DNA of 64,000 nucleotides, taken from assembly GCA_963780345.1 (NCBI GenBank), contig CAWABU010000011.1:434001-498000 (forward strand), in the 5' to 3' direction. Both the position numbers and the translations under genes were made by a program. Origin of the DNA: PALSA-693 sp963780345. Lineage in GTDB: Bacteria > Actinomycetota > Acidimicrobiia > Acidimicrobiales > Palsa-688. Positions 1 to 9,313 of this stretch are shown here, piece by piece. Each line of letters opens with the position of its first letter. Positions within the stretch are counted from its first letter, which is position 1. The notes below the pieces were generated by a model. The model was not told the DNA's origin, did no database searches, and saw only the letters and a list, made by a program, of their open reading frames with translations.

Positions 1-1262
1 TCGGCCTCGACCGGGACGGCATTACCGACATCGCCACCAGTGCCGCCCGCCTGGTCAAGAAGTTCGAGGCGACGGTCCCCGAAACCATGGTGACCTACGA
101 GTACTCCCCGGAGAGCTTCACCGGCACCGAGCCCGACTACGCGGTCGAGATCTGCGCCGCGGTGATGGACGTCCTCGAACCGGCCGCCGACCGCAAGATG
201 ATCATCAACCTCCCCAACACCGTCGAGATGTACGGGCCGAACACCTACGCCGACGTGATCGAGTGGTTCGGGCGTCACATCCCCAACCGGGACGCCATCG
301 TGCTGAGCGTTCACCCCCACAACGACCGGGGCACCGCGGTCGCGGCCGCCGAGCTGGCCCAGCTGGCCGGCGCCGATCGGGTCGAGGGCACCCTGTTCGG
401 CAACGGCGAACGGACCGGCAACGTCGATGTCGTCACCCTGGCCCTCAACCTGTTTTCCCAGGGCGTGGACCCCCGGCTGGACCTGCACGACATCGACCAT
501 CTGCGCCGGGTGGCCGAGTTCTGCAACCGGCTGCCCGTTCATCCCCGCCACCCCTACGCCGGGGATCTGGTCTACACCGCCTTCTCGGGGTCCCACCAGG
601 ACGCCATCAAGAAGGGCATGGACGCCCTGCCCGGCGACTACGCCACCTGGGAGGTGCCGTACCTGCCCATCGACCCGAAGCACGTGGGCCGGACCTACGA
701 GGCCATCATCCGGGTCAACAGCCAGTCCGGAAAGGGCGGGGTGGCCTACCTCATGGACGCCGAGCACGGCCTGGACCTGCCCCGGGCGCTGCAGGTGGAG
801 TTCTCCAAGGAGGTGCAGGCGGTCACCGAGGCCAGCGGCACGGAGATAAAGCCCGGGGAGCTGTGGGATGTCTTCAGCCGCACCTACCTGCCCGACGATC
901 CCGGCATCCGCCTGCTCTCGACGGAGGTTTCGTCTGGAGGGGAAAGGGGGACGTCGGTGGCCGCCCAGGTCCTCGTGGACGGTCATCACCGGACGATCAT
1001 GGGCCAGGGCAACGGTCCGGTCGCCGCCCTCGTCAACGGCCTTCGAGCCGAGCTGGGCCTCGAGGTTTCCGTCGAGGACTATCACGAGCACGCCCTGACC
1101 GCCGGCAGCGAGGCGTCCGCGGTGGCCTACGTGCAGGCGACGGGTGCGGACGGCGGGCGGACCTGGGGGGTCGGCATCGACTCCAGCATCCTCGATGCCT
1201 CGCTGCAGGCCGTCATCAGCGCCGCCAACCGCCTTCGTGGCCAGGTGGAAGCGGAAAGGTAG
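1..1262 (+). CDS. leuA: 2-isopropylmalate synthase, C-terminal part (5' end outside window)
   Basis: This enzyme condenses acetyl-CoA with 2-oxoisovalerate in the first committed step of leucine biosynthesis. The reading frame is open from base 3, so the gene begins upstream of the window. Visible are the end of the TIM-barrel domain, with YSPESFTGTE, the metal-binding HPHNDRGT and the FGNGERTGN segment, then the linker and the C-terminal LeuA allosteric (leucine-binding) domain ending near SAANRLRGQVEAER. Length and order fit the long actinobacterial LeuA form. The stop codon is the TAG of a TAGGCT hexamer that may be the -10 element of the next gene. The family call is certain; only the N-terminus is missing. 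Confidence 0.96.
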   Translation, partial: GLDRDGITDIATSAARLVKKFEATVPETMVTYEYSPESFTGTEPDYAVEICAAVMDVLEPAADRKMIINLPNTVEMYGPNTYADVIEWFGRHIPNRDAIVLSVHPHNDRGTAVAAAELAQLAGADRVEGTLFGNGERTGNVDVVTLALNLFSQGVDPRLDLHDIDHLRRVAEFCNRLPVHPRHPYAGDLVYTAFSGSHQDAIKKGMDALPGDYATWEVPYLPIDPKHVGRTYEAIIRVNSQSGKGGVAYLMDAEHGLDLPRALQVEFSKEVQAVTEASGTEIKPGELWDVFSRTYLPDDPGIRLLSTEVSSGGERGTSVAAQVLVDGHHRTIMGQGNGPVAALVNGLRAELGLEVSVEDYHEHALTAGSEASAVAYVQATGADGGRTWGVGIDSSILDASLQAVISAANRLRGQVEAER

Positions 1263-1273
1263 GCTGGCCGGCC

Positions 1274-1555
1274 ATGTCCATTCCCGCCGACGAACACGCA
1301 CCTCCCCGCGGTCATATCCGGGTTGTCTATCTGGGCCCGGTGGCGCCGCACTGGCGGGTGGACTCGGACTTCGGCGACCGCAGCTTGATCGAGGAGTTCC
1401 GCCAGCGGGCGCTGGCCCGCCTGTTGCTGTTGCCGCCCCACGACCCCCAGTTCCGGCGCAACCGCGAGCGGGTGGTGCGCGACGCCGAGCGGGAGAACCT
1501 CCTGCTCGACTGGGACCTCGGCGAGCCCGACGAGGATGACGCGGCTGCGAGGTGA
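1274..1555 (+). CDS. Small conserved hypothetical protein (93 aa)
   Basis: This is a 93-residue soluble protein with a charged helical C-terminal half (RALARLLLLPPHDPQFRRNR, then an acidic tail GEPDEDD). I see no catalytic motif and do not recognise a named family. It looks real because it fills the leuA-ppk gap, has normal high-GC codon use, and its ATG lies 8 nt after a TAGGCT hexamer that could be a leaderless -10 element. No function can be assigned. Confidence 0.6.
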   Translation: MSIPADEHAPPRGHIRVVYLGPVAPHWRVDSDFGDRSLIEEFRQRALARLLLLPPHDPQFRRNRERVVRDAERENLLLDWDLGEPDEDDAAAR

Positions 1556-1595
1556 AGAGACCCTCCGCATTCCGACGGCCTATAGCCTGGCGTCC

Positions 1596-3774
1596 GTGGT
1601 TGCCCCGCGCCTTGACCCGGTAGACGGGGTTACCGCCGCCGCCTCGGCCGGCCTCCGCATGGGCGGAGCGGATCCCGCGGATGCCGAGGGCGACCGCCGA
1701 TACCTCAACCGGGAGCTGTCGAACCTGGACTTCAACGCCCGGGTGCTGGCCCTGGCCGAGAACCCCGACCTCCCGCTGCTCGAACGCATCAAGTTCCTGG
1801 CCATCTTCGGCGCCATCACGGACGAGTTCTTCCAGGTGCGGGTGGCCGGGCTCAAGGACCAGGAGGCCGCCGGGATCTCCGGGACGGCCCCCGACGGGCT
1901 GTCGGTCACCGACCAGCTGATGGCGATCCGGGCCCAGGTGGAGGAGCTGTTCCGGCGGCGCCAGGTGACCTTCCTCGACGACATCCTGCCCCGCCTGGCC
2001 GAGTACGGCATCCAGCTGTCGGACTGGGAGTCGTTGACCGACGAGGACCACGCCTGGGTGGAGAAAGTGTTCGCCGAGCGGATCTTTCCGGTGCTGACCC
2101 CCCTGGCCGTCGACCCCGGTCACCCTTTTCCCTACATCTCCAACCTCTCGCTCAATCTGGCCGTCATCGTCCGCGATCCGGTCCACGGCGAGCGGCGCTT
2201 TGCCCGGGTAAAGGTCCCGCCGGTGCTGCCCGGGCTGCTGGCCATGCCGGACGGCAACCGCTTCGTCGCCCTCGAGCAGGTGATCGCCGCCCACCTGGAG
2301 GCCCTCTTCCCGGGCATGGAGATCGAGAGCCACCATCCGTTCCGGGTCACCCGCAACGCCGACCTGACCCTCGAGGAAGAGGAGGCCGACGACCTGCTCG
2401 AGGCCGTCGAGATGGAGCTGCGGCGCCGGCGGTTCGGCCGGGCCGTCCGCCTCGAGGTCGACGAGTCGGTCACCGACGAGGTGCGCATCCTCCTCACCCG
2501 GGAACTGGACCTGCAGCCCGAGGACGTCTACGACGTGGCCGGTCCGCTCGATCTGACCGCGCTGTGGGTCATGTACAACCTGGACCGCTCCGAGCTCAGG
2601 GAGCTCAAGGAGGAGCCGTTCGTCCCGGTGCGACCGGCCCGCCTGAGCGGAGCCGAGGGCGAACCGCTGGATGTGTTCGCCGCTATCCGGCAGGGCGACA
2701 TCCTGGTCCAGCACCCCTATGAGAGCTTTGCGGACTCGGTCGAGGCCTTTATCACCCAGGCGTCGCGAGACCCGGATGTGCTCGCGATCAAGCAGACCCT
2801 CTATCGAACGTCCGGTGACAGCCCCATCGTTCGGGCCTTGATCCGGGCGGCCGAGCAGGGCAAGCAGGTGGCGGCGCTGGTCGAGCTCAAGGCCCGTGGC
2901 GACGAGGCCGCCAACATCGGCTGGGCCCGGGCCCTGGAGGAAGCCGGCGTGCACGTGGTCTACGGGCTGATGGGCCTGAAGACCCACTCCAAGACCTCGC
3001 TGGTGGTGCGCCAGGAGGGCGACGGCATCCGCCGCTACTGCCACATCGGCACGGGCAACTACAACTCCAGCACCGCCCGCGCCTACGAGGACATCGGACT
3101 GCTGACGGCGTCCCCGGATATCGGCGCCGATCTGACCGATCTGTTCAACTACCTGACCGGCTACAGCCGCTGGATCGAATACCGCCGGCTGCTCGTGGCT
3201 CCCACCGTGCTGCGACCGTGCATGCTGGAGCTCATTCAGCGGGAGGCGGCGCTCGGCGAGGCCGGCGCGCATCATCTGGAAGCTCAACAACCTGGTCGAT
3301 CCGGGGATCATCGACGCCCTGTACCGCGCCTCGCAGGCGGGGGTGCAGATCGATCTGGTGGTGCGGGCCATCTGTTGCCTGCGGCCTGGCGTTCCTGGCC
3401 TGTCCGAACACATCCGGGTGCGCAGCATCGTGGGCCGCTGGCTGGAGCACTCCCGGATCTACTACTTCGGCGGCGACGGAGGGCAGTACCTCCTCGGCTC
3501 GGCCGACATGATGGAACGCAACCTGGACCGGAGGGTGGAGGCGATTGTTCCTGTCGGTGCGCCGGAAATGCGGGAACGACTGCGCGAGATCCTCGACCTC
3601 GCCCTCGCTGACGACACCCGGGCCTGGCAGCTCGATGCCGACGGGGCCTGGCACAAGGTCCCGACCGTGAAGGGGGTACACGCCCAGCACGCTTTGCAGG
3701 ATCTGGCCATGGCCCGATCCCGCCGGCGGCGCGATGTCGAGGCGCTGCACGGGCACGGCGCCCTTCGAGGGTGA
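1596..3774 (+). CDS. ppk: Polyphosphate kinase 1 (one internal frameshift near 3264)
   Basis: PPK1 reversibly polymerises the ATP gamma-phosphate into inorganic polyphosphate. The N-domain (RYLNRELSNLDFNARVLAL), the head domain and both phospholipase-D-like C domains are present, including the autophosphorylated histidine in RYCHIGTGNYNS and the second histidine in LEHSRIYYFG. The frame changes by +1 (or -2) between about 3240 and 3268, within a GCGCGC run: before it the protein reads QREAALGEAG, after it RIIWKLNNLVDPGIIDALY. The chosen GTG start at 1596 lies 7 nt after TAGCCT and has no Shine-Dalgarno; ATG 1536 (overlapping the previous ORF) and ATG 1659 are alternatives. The gene ends in a GTGA overlap with the Nudix gene. 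Sequencing error or recent inactivation cannot be separated here. Confidence 0.9.
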
Positions 3775-4415
3775 GCGGCAACCCGGCCGAGGCCACCGGT
3801 AGTTCGGGTGCGGCTGGTGTCGGCGAGCCGGGCCGCGCCACCGGTAGTTCGGGTGCGAGCGGCGCCACCGGTGCCGCGGCCGCGGCGGGGGCCACCAGCA
3901 GCGGCGCCGAGCCGCCGGGCGCTCCCACCAGCGGCAGCGAGCCGCCGGGGGCCACCAGCGGCGGCAGCGAGCCGCCGGGCGCCGACTCCGGCGCCGCAGA
4001 TGTCATCGTGCGGGCCGCGGGCGGCGCCGTCTGGCGCCGGGCCGGCAACGGCGACCTGGAGGTCGTCCTGGTCCACCGGGCCCGCTACGACGACTGGAGC
4101 CTGCCCAAAGGCAAGGTCGATCCCGGGGAGACCGACGAGCAGGCGGCCCTCCGCGAGGTCCAGGAGGAGTCCTGTATCGAGGCTCGGCTCGGGCCGGAGC
4201 TGCTGACGACGACCTACCTGGACCGCAGCGGCAAGCAGAAGCAGGTGCGGTATTGGGCTATGACCGCGGCCGGTGGCGAGGCGGCCGGTGCCCACGAGGT
4301 CGACGAGGCGGCCTGGGTGCCGCTGCGTGAGGCCCGGGTCCGGCTCACCTACCCCCGGGACGTCGCCGTGCTGGATGCCCTCGCAGGGACGACCGACCGG
4401 CCCGATCGGACCTGA
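3771..4415 (+). CDS. Nudix hydrolase with low-complexity N-terminal extension (MutT1-like N-domain)
   Basis: This Nudix-fold pyrophosphohydrolase probably cleaves nucleoside polyphosphates or diadenosine-type substrates. Residues 1-75 are a Gly/Ala/Ser/Pro repeat (units such as GSEPPGA), followed by one Nudix domain. The Nudix box GKVDPGETDEQAALREVQEE matches the consensus, but the usual Gly after EEx is Cys (EESCI). The gene is translationally coupled to ppk through a GTGA overlap. In mycobacteria the gene next to ppk encodes MutT1, a Nudix domain fused to a histidine-phosphatase domain. Here the phosphatase is a separate gene (5483-5944), beyond a sortase on the other strand. The low-complexity extension may be a flexible linker or anchor; its role is unknown. 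Confidence 0.9.
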   Translation: MSGNPAEATGSSGAAGVGEPGRATGSSGASGATGAAAAAGATSSGAEPPGAPTSGSEPPGATSGGSEPPGADSGAADVIVRAAGGAVWRRAGNGDLEVVLVHRARYDDWSLPKGKVDPGETDEQAALREVQEESCIEARLGPELLTTTYLDRSGKQKQVRYWAMTAAGGEAAGAHEVDEAAWVPLREARVRLTYPRDVAVLDALAGTTDRPDRT

Positions 4416-4430
4416 CCCCCGCCGGGAAGC

Positions 4431-5432
4431 TCAGATGTTGGGGGGGAGCAGCCGGACGACGTTCTCGAACACAAACCACAACGGCACCAGGCAGATGGCG
4501 ATCCCCACCACCAGAACCCCGGCCCGGCGCCACCGGCGGGTCCGGTTGACGAGGAGGCGGGTCACGATCCACAACCCGACGACCGCGGCGCCGAACAACA
4601 GGGCCGGACCCCAGGCGGCCTGGTCTCCGCTCCCGAGATTCTCGGCCGCGACCACCGGGGGGGTCGCGGCGGGCGGCGCGGCCGGCGCCGGCAAGGGCGG
4701 CCGGCCGGCCAGATGGGCCACGACGATGAGGCGCGAGGTGTCGGAGTATCTCGGGTTGCAGGTGGTCAGGGTCAACTGGGCCGACCGGGTGGGATCGAGG
4801 ACGCTGACATCATCGGGTCCCACGCTCCGTGGTGGCGCCGCCACCCGGTAGGTGAAGGTCCGGCCCGAGGTGTCGGTCACGACGATGTCGTCGCCTGGCG
4901 CCAGCTCGTTGAGCGAGAAGAAAGGCGCGCCGTAGGTGGTCCGGTGCCCGGCGATGGCGGCGTTGCCATCCTGTCCCGGCAGGACCGTCCCGGGATAGTG
5001 GCCCGGCCCGAGCCGAAGGTCGTCGTCGCTCACGCCCTGCACCACGAACACATCGAGGTGGATTTTCGGGATCACCAGGTGATCGATCGCTCCCGATTCC
5101 GGAGGACCGGGCGCTCCGGACGCCGGACGGCCCGGCGCCGAGGCCGCCGTGGTCCCGCCGACCGTCGGTGCGTCCACGCTGCCCCCGTGGCCGGCCGCGG
5201 CCGCCACTTTGGCGGTGAAGTCCCGCTTGAGGTTGGCCTGGCTGTGCCGCTCGGCGATCCCGGTGCCCCAGAGCTGGTAGCCGACGAAGAGCAGGACGAT
5301 GACGCCGGCGACGATCAGGGCCAGGCCGAGCTCACGTACCGCCCGCCGCAGCGGCCCTAGCGGGACGGACCCGCTGCGGTGAGGGATGGGAGCCCCGACG
5401 CCCGGCACCGCCTTTTCGGTCGGGACAACCAT
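4431..5432 (-). CDS. Class E sortase
   Basis: This membrane-anchored cysteine transpeptidase is predicted to attach LAxTG-type surface proteins or link pilin-like subunits. It has an N-terminal cytoplasmic tail, a transmembrane helix (LGLALIVAGVIVLLFVGYQL), a Pro/Gly/Ala-rich spacer, and a sortase domain from about residue 120. Catalytic features are the His in AIAGHRTTYGAPF, the Cys in LTLTTCNPRYSD, and the Arg shortly after in DTSRLIV. C-terminal helices follow a Pro/Ala-rich linker, as in many class E sortases. The ATG at 5432 sits 7 nt after TACCCT; a GTG one codon upstream is the alternative. It is divergent from the SixA gene, with about 50 bp between them. No sortase substrate is encoded in the window. 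Confidence 0.9.
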   Translation of the reverse strand: MVVPTEKAVPGVGAPIPHRSGSVPLGPLRRAVRELGLALIVAGVIVLLFVGYQLWGTGIAERHSQANLKRDFTAKVAAAAGHGGSVDAPTVGGTTAASAPGRPASGAPGPPESGAIDHLVIPKIHLDVFVVQGVSDDDLRLGPGHYPGTVLPGQDGNAAIAGHRTTYGAPFFSLNELAPGDDIVVTDTSGRTFTYRVAAPPRSVGPDDVSVLDPTRSAQLTLTTCNPRYSDTSRLIVVAHLAGRPPLPAPAAPPAATPPVVAAENLGSGDQAAWGPALLFGAAVVGLWIVTRLLVNRTRRWRRAGVLVVGIAICLVPLWFVFENVVRLLPPNI

Positions 5433-5482
5433 CACCGCCAGGGTAATTCCGGGGGGTGACGCATACCTGACAAACTGTCGAA

Positions 5483-5944
5483 GTGCCCGTCCTCCTCATC
5501 CGACATGCCCACGCCGGGACGCGCCGCGATGCCCATGGGCCCGACCAGGCCCGACGGCTGTCCGCCCGGGGCCAGAAGCAGGCCCGGAGGCTGGTCGAGA
5601 CCCTCGAGGGTTACTCCCCTCAGCGCATCCTGTCGAGTCCCTTTACCCGTTGCGTCGAGACGGTGATGCCGCTCGCCGACGCCCTCCGGGTCAAGATCGA
5701 AGAAGAGGAGTCCCTCGCGGAGGGGATGGAACTGGCGGCCCTCGACCTGGTGCGACGGGTGGCGCACGAGAAGATCGCTCTCTGCACCCACGGCGATGTC
5801 ATTCCGGAGATCCTGGTCGCCCTGGCCGACGAGGACCATCTCGATCTCGGCCCGCGCCCTCGCCAGGCCAAGGGCTCGGTGTGGGTGCTCGAGGCCCAGG
5901 GGGGCCGGTTCGTGAAGGCGGCCTACCTGCCGCCATCCGGCTAG
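5483..5944 (+). CDS. SixA-type phosphohistidine phosphatase (histidine phosphatase superfamily)
   Basis: This is a 153-residue branch-1 histidine phosphatase. The catalytic RHG-type motif is LIRHAHAG at the N-terminus, the conserved Arg lies in LSSPFTRCVETV, and the second catalytic His is in ALCTHGDVIPE. Size and motifs fit SixA-like proteins and the C-terminal domain of mycobacterial MutT1. Together with the Nudix gene at 3771-4415 it could supply the second half of a MutT1-type activity, which is inference from neighbourhood. The start is GTG. The Rrf2 gene follows after 9 bp. Confidence 0.87.
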   Translation: MPVLLIRHAHAGTRRDAHGPDQARRLSARGQKQARRLVETLEGYSPQRILSSPFTRCVETVMPLADALRVKIEEEESLAEGMELAALDLVRRVAHEKIALCTHGDVIPEILVALADEDHLDLGPRPRQAKGSVWVLEAQGGRFVKAAYLPPSG

Positions 5945-5953
5945 CCCGCCGCG

Positions 5954-6410
5954 GTGCAGATCTCGGCGAAGGCCGACTACGCGGTGCGGGCCCTCGCCGA
6001 ACTGGCCGCCAACGGCGGCGGCCCGGTCAAAGGGGAGCGGCTGGCCGCGGCCCAGCAGATCCCGCCCAAGTTCCTCGAAGCCATCCTGGCCCAGCTGCGC
6101 CAGAGCGGCTTGCTCCAGAGCCGCCGCGGGTCCGATGGCGGCTACTGGTTGGCTCGCCCGGCGGCTGAGATCACGTTGGCGGACATCATCCGGGCCGCGG
6201 ACGGACCACTGGCAGCGCGTGCGCGGCCAGCGCCCCGAGAGGGTCTCTTACGAGGGATCGGCGCGGCGCCTGACCGAGGTCTGGGTCGCCGTCCGGGCCA
6301 GCCTCCGCAGCGTGCTGGAACTCGTCACCCTCCAGGACCTGCAGGCCGGTCGGTTGCCTGACCAGGTGCGCGTGCTGGCCTCGGACCCCGAGGCCCGGGT
6401 CACGCGGTGA
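5954..6410 (+). CDS. Rrf2-family transcriptional regulator (frameshift near 6217)
   Basis: This is a winged-helix regulator of the Rrf2/IscR/CymR family. The N-terminal half (MQISAKADYAVRALAELAA, then QQIPPKFLEAILAQLRQSGL and SRRGSDGGYWLARPA) is the family signature. The frame shifts by +1 (or -2) at ADGPLA, in a GCGCGTGCGC run. The second frame continues VRGQRPERVSYEGSARRL and ends DPEARVTR, completing a normal length of about 152 residues. I see no Cys cluster for an Fe-S cofactor, so it is more like the redox-insensitive or CymR-like members. The start is GTG, 9 bp after the SixA stop. The aldolase gene follows after 55 bp. Confidence 0.8.
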
Positions 6411-6465
6411 TGACCACGAAGCAGCTAGGTAAATTCCACCCGCCGGCCAGAATCACGGAGGGCTC

Positions 6466-7353
6466 ATGAGCAACGAACAGTTCGAGAAAGTCAAGTCCGC
6501 ATCAGGATTCATCGCGGCCCTGGACCAGAGCGGGGGTAGTACCCCAAAATCCCTCCAGCTGTACGGCATCGAGGCGAGCGCCTACTCCGACGACGAGCAG
6601 ATGTTCGCTCTGATGCACGCCTTTCGCAGCCGCATCATCACCAGTCCGAGCTTCGGCGGCGACCGTATCCTGGGGGCAATCCTTTTTGAGGACACCCTGG
6701 ACCGCCGGATCGAAGGGATCGAGTCCGCTGCTTACGTGTGGACCGTCAAAGACGTGGTCCCGTTCCTGAAGATCGACAAGGGTCTGGCCGTCGAGTCAGA
6801 TGGCGTCCAGATCATGAAGCCGATCCCCGACCTGGACGATCTCCTGGGTAAGGCGAAGTCCAAGGACGTGTTCGGCACCAAAATGCGCTCCTTCATAAAG
6901 CTGGCCGACCAGGCCGGTATCACGGCGATAGTTGACCAGCAGTTCGAGTTGGCCGGCCGGATCCTGGCTTCCGGGCTGGTGCCGATCATCGAGCCCGAGA
7001 TCGACATCCACAGCCCACAAAAGGCGGAAGCAGAGACCATGCTCAAGGCCGCCATCCTCGAAGGATTGGCGTCGCTCAAAACCGATGAATACGTCATGCT
7101 CAAGCTGACGCTTCCGGAAGCGGACGATTTCTATGCCGATTTCGTTCACCATCCCGGCGTGCTGCGGGTGGTTGCCCTGTCGGGTGGCTACAGCCGTGAC
7201 GAAGCGAATGCTCGGCTGACCCGCAACCACGGAGTTATCGCCAGTTTCTCCCGGGCGCTTACGGAGGGACTGTCGGTCAATCAGTCCGACGAGGAGTTTG
7301 ACGCCACCCTCGATCGGGCCATCGCTAGCATTTACCAGGCCTCCACAACCTAG
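6466..7353 (+). CDS. fda: Class I fructose-bisphosphate aldolase
   Basis: This Schiff-base aldolase interconverts fructose-1,6-bisphosphate with glyceraldehyde-3-phosphate and dihydroxyacetone phosphate. The 295-residue protein matches the bacterial class I Fda family: FIAALDQSGGSTPKSL near the N-terminus, FLKIDKGL, the PIIEPEIDIH strand, a Lys-containing VMLKLTLPE strand (probable Schiff-base lysine) and the phosphate-binding VALSGGYSRDEAN loop. A clear Shine-Dalgarno (GGAGG) precedes the ATG. Codon use is less GC-biased than its neighbours, with AAA, ATA and GTT codons more frequent, which may mean horizontal acquisition. It is transcribed alone. Confidence 0.93.
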   Translation: MSNEQFEKVKSASGFIAALDQSGGSTPKSLQLYGIEASAYSDDEQMFALMHAFRSRIITSPSFGGDRILGAILFEDTLDRRIEGIESAAYVWTVKDVVPFLKIDKGLAVESDGVQIMKPIPDLDDLLGKAKSKDVFGTKMRSFIKLADQAGITAIVDQQFELAGRILASGLVPIIEPEIDIHSPQKAEAETMLKAAILEGLASLKTDEYVMLKLTLPEADDFYADFVHHPGVLRVVALSGGYSRDEANARLTRNHGVIASFSRALTEGLSVNQSDEEFDATLDRAIASIYQASTT

Positions 7354-7527
7354 GGCCTCCGTATTCGAGGGCGCCCCGACCCGCTCGGGCCGGGCGCCGC
7401 CGCCAGGAGAGTGTTCGCCTGGCCGCCCGCCAGCGGCCATTACCGCCGCGGCCGGACTCCCGCGGATCGCAATGCTCGGGCCCTGAACTCCGGCGAGGGT
7501 GTCGTCAGACTGAGCTGTCGAGACTGA

Positions 7528-8415
7528 TCAACCGACGCGACCGCTGACGTAGGCCTCGGTGCGCGGATCGGTCGGATTGGCGAAGATCTGCTCCGTCTGG
7601 CCGTATTCGACGAGCGTTCCGGTCCGGGTGTCGTTCTTGCTGTCGACCAGCACCGAGTAGAAGGCGGTGCGGTCGCTGACCCTGGTGGCTTGCTGCATGT
7701 TGTGGGTCACGATGACGATGGTGTACGACGACTTGATCTCGTGCATGAGGTCCTCGATGGCGCCCGTCGCGATCGGATCGAGCGCCGAACAGGGTTCGTC
7801 CATGAGGACGACCTCGGGCTCGACGGCCAGGGTGCGGGCGATGCAGAGGCGCTGGGCCTGCCCTCCCGACAGGCCGAGGGCGGACTTGTCGAGTCGGTCT
7901 TTTACTTCGTCCCAGAGGGCGGCCTGGCGGAGGGAGTGCTCGACGATCTCCCTCAGCTTCCCCTTGTTGTGCTCGCCGTTGATACGTGGTCCGTAGGCGA
8001 CGTTGTCGAAGATGGACTTGGGAAACGGGTTTGGCTTCTGGAACACCATGCCGATCCGGCGCCGAACCGCGATCGGCGAGACCTTGGGACCGTAGAGGGG
8101 TACGCCGTGGTAGCGGACGTCGCCCTCCACCCGGGCCCCGGCAATGAGGTCGTTCATGCGGTTCAACGACCGCAGGACGGTCGTCTTGCCGCACCCCGAT
8201 GGGCCGATGAAGGCGGTGATTTCATTGGCGTAGATGGTCAGCGAGACGTTCGTCACCGCCCGGAAGCTGCCGTAGTAGATCGAGACGTTCTGCACGTCGA
8301 ACACCGATTCGAGCGGCTCGGGCAGCACTGGTTCGGGAGTCGGCGCCCGTTCGGTGGTCGTCGTCGCCGCCACCTCCGGGCTCGTAACCACGTTGCGGTC
8401 TGACTCTTGTTCCAT
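7528..8415 (-). CDS. pstB: Phosphate ABC transporter ATP-binding protein
   Basis: This is the cytoplasmic ATPase of the high-affinity PstSCAB phosphate importer. It shows Walker A GPSGCGKTTVLR, the PstB-specific VFQKPNPFP segment, signature LSGGQAQRLCIA, Walker B VVLMDEPCSALDP and the switch His in IVTHNMQQA. A 35-residue Thr/Pro-rich N-terminal tail precedes the core. The start at 8415 was chosen because AGGA lies just upstream and it begins 7 nt after the pstA stop. It is the last gene of the minus-strand pstS-C-A-B operon. Confidence 0.96.
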   Translation of the reverse strand: MEQESDRNVVTSPEVAATTTTERAPTPEPVLPEPLESVFDVQNVSIYYGSFRAVTNVSLTIYANEITAFIGPSGCGKTTVLRSLNRMNDLIAGARVEGDVRYHGVPLYGPKVSPIAVRRRIGMVFQKPNPFPKSIFDNVAYGPRINGEHNKGKLREIVEHSLRQAALWDEVKDRLDKSALGLSGGQAQRLCIARTLAVEPEVVLMDEPCSALDPIATGAIEDLMHEIKSSYTIVIVTHNMQQATRVSDRTAFYSVLVDSKNDTRTGTLVEYGQTEQIFANPTDPRTEAYVSGRVG

Positions 8416-8422
8416 GTCGTTC

Positions 8423-9313
8423 CTATCGCACCTGACGGGTAAACCGTGCTGTGACCAATCGGGCCACAATCATGAGGATAAAGGCGATCGCAATAAGCGT
8501 GAGCGCGGAGCCCCAGGCCCGGGCCTCGGCGCCCGGGTAGGGCTGGGTGGCGTTCGCGAAGATCTGGGTCGCCAGCGCAGTGTTGGCGCCGTGGAAGACG
8601 TTTCGGTTGGCCTGGGTCACCGTGAGAATCGTGAAGAGCAGGGGAGCGGTTTCCCCTGCGGCCCGAGCCACCGCGAGCAGGGATCCGCTGACGATCCCGC
8701 CCAACGCCGAAGGGAGTACCACGGTGAAGGTGACGCGGGCCTTGGTGGCGCCAAGGGCGTAGCTCCCTTCGCGCAACGCGTTCGGCACCAGCTTCAGCAT
8801 CTCCTCACTGGACCGGATCACGATCGGCAGCATCAGGCAGGCCAGGGCCAGGGACCCGGCGAAACCCGAGAAGCCGTACCGCAACGTCCAGATCGAGAAG
8901 ATAAATAAGCCCATCACGATCGAGGGCACCCCGGTCATGACGTCGGCCATGAAGCGCACGAGCGACGCGACCGGATTGCGGCCCCCGTACTCGTTGATGT
9001 AGATCGCCCCGAGTATCCCGAGCGGCACCGCCATCAGCGTCGCCCACCCGGTGATGAGGAGGGTGCCCAGCACCGCCGGCCCCATGCCGCCCACGGCCGC
9101 GGGCGCCACCACCGGCGGGATCGGGCTGGTGAGGAACTTCCAGCTGATGATCGAGGCGCCGCGACTGATGACCGCATAGATCACCCAGCCCAGCGGCAAC
9201 ATCACGACGACGAAGGCCAGCGCCATCGATATGGTCGCAATGCGGTTCTTCGTTCGCCGCCAGGAGGGCGGCTCGCTCAGGTCCACGGAGTCTGGCTGGG
9301 TGACGAGCGCCAT
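8423..9313 (-). CDS. pstA: Phosphate ABC transporter permease PstA
   Basis: This is one of the two membrane permeases of the Pst phosphate importer, 296 residues with about six transmembrane helices. The inner-membrane permease EAA-type loop is visible as ALREGSYALGATKARVTF, and the MADVMTGVPSIVMGLF segment is typical of PstA. The start ATG overlaps the pstC stop, so translation is coupled. Phosphate starvation control is expected from the nearby PhoR/PhoP-like pair. Confidence 0.95.
   Translation of the reverse strand: MALVTQPDSVDLSEPPSWRRTKNRIATISMALAFVVVMLPLGWVIYAVISRGASIISWKFLTSPIPPVVAPAAVGGMGPAVLGTLLITGWATLMAVPLGILGAIYINEYGGRNPVASLVRFMADVMTGVPSIVMGLFIFSIWTLRYGFSGFAGSLALACLMLPIVIRSSEEMLKLVPNALREGSYALGATKARVTFTVVLPSALGGIVSGSLLAVARAAGETAPLLFTILTVTQANRNVFHGANTALATQIFANATQPYPGAEARAWGSALTLIAIAFILMIVARLVTARFTRQVR

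Noticed and set aside
7374..7400. GC-rich hairpin after the aldolase gene as a terminator
   Set aside because: Stem pairing is imperfect and there is no T-run, so it cannot be told from background at this GC content.
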